Shown one piece after another: positions 59,701 through 64,000 of a stretch of DNA of 64,000 bases. This DNA comes from an uncultured Prevotellaceae bacterium. Its GTDB lineage: Bacteria; Bacteroidota; Bacteroidia; Bacteroidales; Muribaculaceae. A program made the translations under genes and the position numbers. Every line of letters starts with the position of its first letter. Positions within the stretch are counted from its first letter, which is position 1. The stretch is taken from the NCBI GenBank assembly GCA_900318645.1, contig ONLH01000009.1:62001-126000 (forward strand), in the 5' to 3' direction. The notes beneath the pieces are model-generated. The model had not been told where the DNA came from. It ran no database searches and worked only from the letters and a program-made list of their open reading frames with translations.

Positions 59701-61856
59701 AGGCACTTAATGGTCTTATTGGCTGTATTGCGGGGAAAATTGGAAAAGTTTTTCAAACCGCTTATTGGTTATGGACAAACGGATTCAATATTGCCTCCTT
59801 TAAAATAAACGATGAATGTCATACATCATCTTCTGAGAGTATTCCTAATTGCCCTCCTGATCCACCACGTAGAGGTAAATCTTCTCCTGTTGCACCTGCA
59901 GATCCGAATGAAATGTTAGGTTATCTGGCTCCATCTGGAAGCAAGTATATCGGTAAGGATGTTACGGATGTCTATTACACCATCTGCTTTGAGAACGATA
60001 CAATGGCGATGGCTCCAGCCAATGTGATTGTGTTGAGTGACACGCTTGATAGTCGAGTTCACGACTTGAATACGTTTGTTCCCAAGCAAATCAGAATCGG
60101 CAATAGAATGGAGATGCTTGACGGAACGCCCAATTTTGTCAAGACTATCGACATGCGACCCGAGATCAACTGTATTGCTCAAGTAGAATGTAATTATGAC
60201 AGCAATAAGGGTATCGCTACTTGGACATTGTCTTCGCTTGACCCGATGACTTTGGAGCCTGTTACAGACTACAACCAGGGTCTCTTGCCCGTTAACTTTA
60301 ATGGAAATGGTCAAGGTGAAGTGTCCTACGACATCAGCCTAAAGCAGGGTCTTGCCGAGGGTACTCAAATCACAAATCATGCAGCTATCACGTTTGATAG
60401 CAATGATCCAATCATGACTCCTGATTGGGTGAACATCATCGACGGTGTGAAACCATCCAGTCGTGCGATTGATTGTGAGTTGTTGAATGACAGCGTGGCT
60501 GCCGTTAGCATCCGAGGTGAGGATGATCGCAGTGGTCCCTGGCAGTATGACATCTATGCGCAGTATGGAGGTGGTGAATGGGTGAAGGCCGCTAGCGAGG
60601 TGCCTATTGACCGTGCTGCTCAGGTACGTGTCTATGAGGGCATCGAGCATCACTTTTACGCTGTGCTGACTGACTCGGCAGGCAATGTTGAGGTGAAAGA
60701 GCCCGTGCGCGAACTGACGTTCGATTACTTCTCGTCAGATACCGAAACCAACCTAACGCTTAATCTGGCTAAGGGTTGGAACTGGATTTCTCACAACCTG
60801 AACTCGCCGCTCTCGGTAGATGTGCTTAAGCCCAATGCCTACCGCATCATGAGTCATAATGGCGAGACCATCAATGACCCGCGCTATGGCTACACGGGCT
60901 CTGTGAACCAGATGTCGCCCACCGAACTCTACAAGGTAGAGATGAGCACTGCCGATAACATTCAGTTGTCGGGCAAGCTGTTCAACTCAGCGTTAAAGCC
61001 TGTTCCTCTTGTGGCAGGCTGGAATTGGATTGGATACCCGATGCCTGGTGTCATGAGTGTAAACGAGGCTCTTGTATTGCTTGAAGCTGATGAGGATGAC
61101 TGCATCGTGGGTCAGGACGGTAGTGCTGTCTATAATGATGGCCTGTGGCGCGGTACGCTTACCACGCTTGAGCCCGGTAAGGGTTACCTTTTGAAGGTGA
61201 ACAGTGACAGACCGCTCCGCTTCAACACGTCCCGCTCCAGTGTGCGTTTGCATGCGCCTGCTGTGGCAGGACAAAACATGGAGTTGCCGTGGACGGTGGA
61301 TATCTACCGCTATCCCAACGTGACACCTGTCATCGCTGACTTGTGGGATGGCTACACGTTGACCAGCAACGTGGGCTACGCTTTGGCGGCCTTCGTCGGT
61401 GACGAGTGCCGTGGCATTGCTACCGAGGTCAATGGCCGATGGATGATGAATGTCTATGGCATAGGTGGCGAGAAGGTGACCTTCAAGGCGCTGGATCGCA
61501 GCACTGGACTTGTCCATGATGTGACCGAGATAGAGGCCTTCACAGCTGATCTGCTCGGTACGATGGCACTGCCCGTGCAGTTGCACATAGCAAATGGCTC
61601 AGGCTTGAACAATGTCATGTTTGATGATGTTGATGTGGAGCCTACTCTGACCACTGGTCCAGTGACCGTCACTGCGAGTGCTGCGATTGATGAAGTTATG
61701 GTTATTAATATGGCAGGAATGACCGTGATGGGATATAGCAATATCCCGAGCGGCTTTACCCTTGACTTGGGCAGTGAGCCTGATGGCGTTTATCTGATTC
61801 AGGTTCACACTGGTAGCCATATCTCGACCGCTAAAGTCATGAAACGTTCACGCTAA
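56796..61856 (+). CDS. Large secreted repeat protein with type IX-like C-terminal tail
   Basis: A ~1686-residue exported protein. Start ATG 56796 is preferred to GTG 56787, since it gives a clean signal peptide ending at VARGQ. Residues 28-459 are six repeats of exactly 72 residues (hallmarks V-D near the start, W-x-LDL..LPEG-HQV, DKNKEG, YDAMCYR). Then come all-beta domains, a segment of small hydrophobic residues near 930-990 (AAIAACIASLG and KALNGLIGCIAGKIGK), a DUF11-like domain from about 1040 (DPNEMLGYLAPSG, then SYDISLKQGL), two similar modules with GWNWI, a domain with YALAAFVGDECRGIA, and a tail ending DGVYLIQVHTGSHISTAKVMKR, as in type IX substrates. Probably a surface adhesin or scaffold; no enzyme site seen. 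Confidence 0.85.
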   Translation: MRKLFILLLTLLCVTGVARGQDETVTGYDCECLIDGVSVKHATMPPDGGQARWQIDAAAIPLGLHQVQTRIVQHLSSGITAMAVYDALCFRVADGNSHQVTATCQVDGHVVKTSTLPANGTAQAWMLDLSDLPEGLHRVNVSITDKDRDGIVTTTSYDAMCYRASTGSHHEVTAKIYVDDQLKKTSTLPTDGSLQTFVLDLSDLPEGLHQVRVNIADKNKKGVVATAVYDAMCYRMSTGSHHEVTATCYVDGELMKKSSVQANGATLAWVLDLSELPEGIHQVRVDIADKNKEGFVATAIYEATCYRMAHGEGHDVTATCYVDDKQILTQELVADGVARTWTLDMADLPVGLHRLKVSIADKNKEGVVSIANYDAMFYRISTGETHDVTAVCYVDEQLVSTTTMQTNGTAKTWTLDLATLPKGIHHVRVSVTDKDSEGIATTAMYDAMCYRSVGRVIDYEYWVNDDDSSHTKAELAEPQAEYTLISLLPVPKQEIRSKKFHFEVNDGEPMLYARNDILVRFNTEDGSFADVNGEYVDYSVSRSIDAEYLESGDHKSINRPNENEIKWFKLDATRGDSLRFNVDKACSLQLFAPDNQEVLAVDGSNTVKWNGVTVWNAGTYYLALHDMTATNGDIINLDYELIDHYAILRQDVKVVGNGGASNIKFDGNGFDYLDSLSLVKGDEVIWDYYTSHISNSQIDVMFDFTNCELGKYDLIGYFDGDTRTIPNAIEVVAADSIKLDFNLSCPSQFLRGTSTTYTFKITNNGNSTAYQVPLEIQICSSRSDAITYAKFSDNIPPVTAEWLEDFEYTEEDKRLLEQFQAEKGDLLHFITGYDSISNQFIKDGFFILNIPSKSTICITLTLKSDETIELLAQMPSKWNFYIPNEAVPSFKKSNRDSQNDACCYRDKVECFLSVIGDIADFASIAPPAAIAACIASLGTTTLTYAYQVWCGEQQGGKNPRQAAEGLLGKALNGLIGCIAGKIGKVFQTAYWLWTNGFNIASFKINDECHTSSSESIPNCPPDPPRRGKSSPVAPADPNEMLGYLAPSGSKYIGKDVTDVYYTICFENDTMAMAPANVIVLSDTLDSRVHDLNTFVPKQIRIGNRMEMLDGTPNFVKTIDMRPEINCIAQVECNYDSNKGIATWTLSSLDPMTLEPVTDYNQGLLPVNFNGNGQGEVSYDISLKQGLAEGTQITNHAAITFDSNDPIMTPDWVNIIDGVKPSSRAIDCELLNDSVAAVSIRGEDDRSGPWQYDIYAQYGGGEWVKAASEVPIDRAAQVRVYEGIEHHFYAVLTDSAGNVEVKEPVRELTFDYFSSDTETNLTLNLAKGWNWISHNLNSPLSVDVLKPNAYRIMSHNGETINDPRYGYTGSVNQMSPTELYKVEMSTADNIQLSGKLFNSALKPVPLVAGWNWIGYPMPGVMSVNEALVLLEADEDDCIVGQDGSAVYNDGLWRGTLTTLEPGKGYLLKVNSDRPLRFNTSRSSVRLHAPAVAGQNMELPWTVDIYRYPNVTPVIADLWDGYTLTSNVGYALAAFVGDECRGIATEVNGRWMMNVYGIGGEKVTFKALDRSTGLVHDVTEIEAFTADLLGTMALPVQLHIANGSGLNNVMFDDVDVEPTLTTGPVTVTASAAIDEVMVINMAGMTVMGYSNIPSGFTLDLGSEPDGVYLIQVHTGSHISTAKVMKRSR
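56877..58172 (+). repeat. Six in-frame repeats of exactly 216 bp
   Basis: Repeat boundaries fall at 56877, 57093, 57309, 57525, 57741 and 57957, each 216 bp apart (72 codons). The first copy is the most divergent. The copies differ at the DNA level throughout, so the strict length is kept by selection on the fold rather than by recent duplication. Confidence 0.88.
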
Positions 61857-61870
61857 TAATCAGTTGTGAT

Positions 61871-62452
61871 ATGAAAAAGAATTATCAATATTTCATAGCC
61901 ATCGTTGCTGTGATGCTGATGGCAATCTCGGCAAAGGCCGGAAGTCATTGGACGTGTGACAGCTATGCGTTCCGGTATGACATGACGGCATACGTGCAAC
62001 TGACTGATGGCGGATTCCCGTTACAGGATTATAGTGACTATGAAATCGCTGCCTTTGTTGGCGACGAATGCCGTGGTATTGCCCAAATCGTGGAAGCAAC
62101 CAAGCCCTACGGTTTGATTCGAATCCGCAGCAATGAAGTCAATGGAGATCATGTGTATTTCAAGGTCTACCGGTTCTCAACCTATGAGGAGATTACCATC
62201 TATGATGTAGGTATCGAGTTCGTTTCCCAAGGTATAGAGGGCTTACCTAGTGCCCCTTTATTTCTGGAATTGACTCATCAATTCCTTGTTGGAGATACCA
62301 ATGGTGACGGTGAGGTGAACATTGCAGACCTGAATGCTTTGATTGATGCCGTTCTGGGCAATGATTACGGTAGGGTGTTTGATGTTAATGGTGATGGTGA
62401 GGTGAACATCGCTGACGTCAATGCTCTGATCGACATTATCTTGGCTAAATAG
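61871..62452 (+). CDS. Secreted dockerin-like protein with a module shared with the large repeat protein
   Basis: A 193-residue exported protein. After the signal peptide (IVAVMLMAISAKA) comes a ~110-residue beta domain with YEIAAFVGDECRGIAQ, nearly the same as a module near the end of the preceding 1686-residue protein. Two calcium-loop repeats follow (GDTNGDGEVNIADLNALID and DVNGDGEVNIADVNALID), forming a dockerin-like unit at the very C-terminus. Fourteen bp separate the two genes. It may bind a surface partner together with the large protein. No cohesin gene is in the window. Confidence 0.85.
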   Translation: MKKNYQYFIAIVAVMLMAISAKAGSHWTCDSYAFRYDMTAYVQLTDGGFPLQDYSDYEIAAFVGDECRGIAQIVEATKPYGLIRIRSNEVNGDHVYFKVYRFSTYEEITIYDVGIEFVSQGIEGLPSAPLFLELTHQFLVGDTNGDGEVNIADLNALIDAVLGNDYGRVFDVNGDGEVNIADVNALIDIILAK

Positions 62453-62474
62453 CGTCAAGGAAGCGTAATAGATG

Positions 62475-62520
62475 AAAATCGGGTGGGGAAGTGAAGTTTC
62501 TCCACCCGATTTTGGTTTTT
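62475..62520 (+). terminator. Terminator of the secreted-protein operon
   Basis: AAAATCGGGTGG (62475-62486) and CCACCCGATTTT (62502-62513) form a 12-bp stem, followed by GGTTTTT. Confidence 0.9.
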
Positions 62521-62765
62521 AATATATGTCTTTGCTTTTTGTGCTTGGGAGATGAGGTGTCATGATCTATTTTTGTGGCGAAGGAGTTGAAATTGCATTT
62601 TAGCCTTTGTTAACAATCCCGCACCACCCTTTGCGAATATGGAGTGTTTTGCTATATTCTGAAAATCAGTTGATTGTGGGGATTTGCTTCATGATGGGTG
62701 ATTTGCTTTTTGACGTCTGCTGAAATCTGATGCAAAGGCCTGAAGTCTAAAAACTGCATGGCGGT

Positions 62766-62796
62766 TTTGTCGTTTAGCGGTTTTTTAGTACCTTTG
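62766..62796 (+). promoter_or_regulatory. Promoter of valS
   Basis: TTTG at 62766-62769, 19 bp, TACCTTTG at 62789-62796, 43 bases before the start codon. Confidence 0.7.
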
Positions 62797-62839
62797 CCAT
62801 TTAAATGAGATTGAAACTATAATAATATAACCAAAAACA

Positions 62840-64000
62840 ATGAGCGAGAAAGAGAATACACTGGCTACGAAATACGACCCTAAAGAGGTCGAGGACAAGT
62901 GGTATAAGTATTGGGAATCGCACGACCTGTTCAAGAGCGTGCCCGATGAGCGTGAACCCTATTGCATCGTTATCCCGCCCCCCAATGTGACGGGTGTGCT
63001 GCACATGGGCCACATGCTGAATAACACCATCCAGGACATCCTCATCCGCCGCGCGCGCATGGAGGGTAAGAACGCCCTGTGGGTGCCTGGAACGGACCAT
63101 GCTTCGATCGCTACCGAGGCCAAGGTGGTGAAGCGCCTGGCCGAGCAGGGCATCCGCAAGCGTGACCTCACGCGCGACGAGTTCCTCAAGCATGCTTGGG
63201 ACTGGACGCACGAGCACGGCGGCATCATCCTGCAGCAGCTAAGAAAGCTGGGTGCTTCCTGTGACTGGAGCCGCACTGCCTTTACGATGGACGAGACCCG
63301 CAGCAAGAGCGTGTTGAAGGTCTTTGTGGACCTCTATGACAAGGGTTACATCTACCGTGGCCTGCGCATGGTGAACTGGGATCCCAAGGCCCAGACCGCA
63401 CTGAGCAACGAGGAGGTGATCTACCACGAGGAGAAGAGCCACCTGTATTACCTCAAGTACTATGTGGACGGCCTGGAAACGCTTGAGAACGAGGAGCAGC
63501 TGCGTGCCGAGGGCAACATCATCCACAAGGATGAGAAGGGCTACTATGCCGTCGTTGCCACCACGCGCCCCGAGACCATCATGGGCGATACCGCCATGTG
63601 CATCAACCCCAAGGACCCCAAGAACCAGTGGCTCAAGGGCCGCAAGGTGATTGTGCCCCTCGTTGGCCGTGTGATCAACGTCATCGAGGACCGCTATGTG
63701 GAAATCGAGTTCGGTACTGGTTGCTTGAAGGTGACTCCCGCCCATGATCCCAACGACTACGTCCTGGGTAAGACTCACAACCTGGAGACCATCGACATCT
63801 TCAATGCTGATGCTACCATTAGCGAGCAGTCGCCGCTGTACGTCGGCATGGACCGCATGGAGTGCCGCAAGCAGATCGTCATTGACCTGCAGGCCGCCGG
63901 GTTGGTCGAGAAGATTGAGGACTATGACAACAAGGTGGGCTATAGTGAGCGCAACAGCGACACCGCCGTTGAGCCGCGCCTGTGTATGCAGTGGTTCTTG
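62840..64000 (+). CDS. valS: Valine--tRNA ligase, N-terminal part (runs off the window)
   Basis: The first 387 codons of a class I aminoacyl-tRNA synthetase that charges tRNA-Val. Start ATG 62840. [15 protein letters not shown] contains the HIGH-type signature (HMGH), [13 protein letters not shown] follows, and [12 protein letters not shown] and [13 protein letters not shown] are typical of ValS. The editing (CP1) domain begins near residue 200 with the [15 protein letters not shown] threonine-rich motif. KMSKS and the anticodon-binding parts lie beyond the edge. Confidence 0.97.
   Translation, partial: MSEKENTLATKYDPKEVEDKWYKYWESHDLFKSVPDEREPYCIVIPPPNVTGVLHMGHMLNNTIQDILIRRARMEGKNALWVPGTDHASIATEAKVVKRLAEQGIRKRDLTRDEFLKHAWDWTHEHGGIILQQLRKLGASCDWSRTAFTMDETRSKSVLKVFVDLYDKGYIYRGLRMVNWDPKAQTALSNEEVIYHEEKSHLYYLKYYVDGLETLENEEQLRAEGNIIHKDEKGYYAVVATTRPETIMGDTAMCINPKDPKNQWLKGRKVIVPLVGRVINVIEDRYVEIEFGTGCLKVTPAHDPNDYVLGKTHNLETIDIFNADATISEQSPLYVGMDRMECRKQIVIDLQAAGLVEKIEDYDNKVGYSERNSDTAVEPRLCMQWFL

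Larger units (their letters stand above)
62453..62839. other. 387-bp intergenic region before valS
   Basis: Contains the terminator of the upstream operon at its left end and the valS promoter at its right end. A direct repeat GCGGTTTT occurs at 62761 and 62777. I do not recognise a T-box leader or other riboswitch in the short valS leader. Confidence 0.65.

Noticed and set aside
61454-61820. Minus-strand open frames inside the large repeat protein and similar long antisense frames elsewhere (for example 47986-48900, 53011-53841)
   Set aside because: They are shadows of strongly supported plus-strand genes and show no domain of their own.
62797-62839. A T-box or other riboswitch in front of valS
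   Set aside because: The leader is only about 40 bases long, too short for a T-box, and shows no terminator.

Overview
The window looks like a chromosomal segment of a gut or rumen Bacteroidales bacterium (Prevotellaceae or Muribaculaceae type). The signs are repeated Bacteroidota promoters (TTTG or TTG, about 20 bp, then TAnnTTTG), a DUF4369/thioredoxin-fold lipoprotein, secreted enzymes ending in dockerin-like calcium repeats or type-IX-style secretion tails, a tyrosine autokinase with a long Tyr-Gly tail, and an inositol-3-phosphate synthase. I see no rRNA, tRNA, CRISPR array or transposase gene.

Layout. 1-3.0 kb: the 5' part of a heavy-metal P-type ATPase (minus) and two divergent glycosyltransferases whose promoters overlap. 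3.1-10.5 kb: a thioredoxin-fold lipoprotein without its CXXC pair, a GH13 amylase with starch-binding modules, and a secreted endonuclease I. 10.5-18.8 kb, minus strand: ugd and a Wzc-like tyrosine autokinase, then myo-inositol-phosphate synthase, and an operon pdxA-HAD phosphatase-nucleotidyltransferase. 18.8-19.7 kb: a 947-bp intergenic region with one strong promoter and a structured leader of about 260 nt.

19.7-50.2 kb, plus strand: a closely spaced exopolysaccharide locus of 30 genes that is the main interest. It opens with a nucleotidyltransferase/HAD/kinase cassette. Glycosyltransferases, an EpsG-like polymerase, a GNAT protein, a polysaccharide deacetylase, a phosphoglycosyl transferase, PglD-like acyltransferases and a DegT aminotransferase follow. 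Interleaved is a dispersed acyl-building system: six stand-alone acyl carrier proteins, four KAS III-like condensing enzymes with intact Cys and His, an AMP-forming acyl ligase, a ketoreductase-like SDR, an FkbH-like glyceryl-ACP enzyme, a metallo-beta-lactamase-fold hydrolase, a VOC protein and two sugar-transfer-associated ATP-grasp enzymes. The simplest reading is that discrete ACP/KAS III pairs build one or more unusual hydroxyacyl or glyceryl-derived acyl groups, which hexapeptide, GNAT or acyltransferase-3 enzymes place on an (amino) sugar of the polysaccharide. The chemistry is inferred, not demonstrated.

50.2-55.1 kb: a membrane-anchored EEP-family phosphoesterase, a beta-helix lipoprotein, a GHL10-type glycoside hydrolase and, convergent, a MarC-family membrane protein. 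55.7-62.5 kb: three secreted proteins, including a 1686-residue protein with six repeats of exactly 72 residues. The window ends inside valS.
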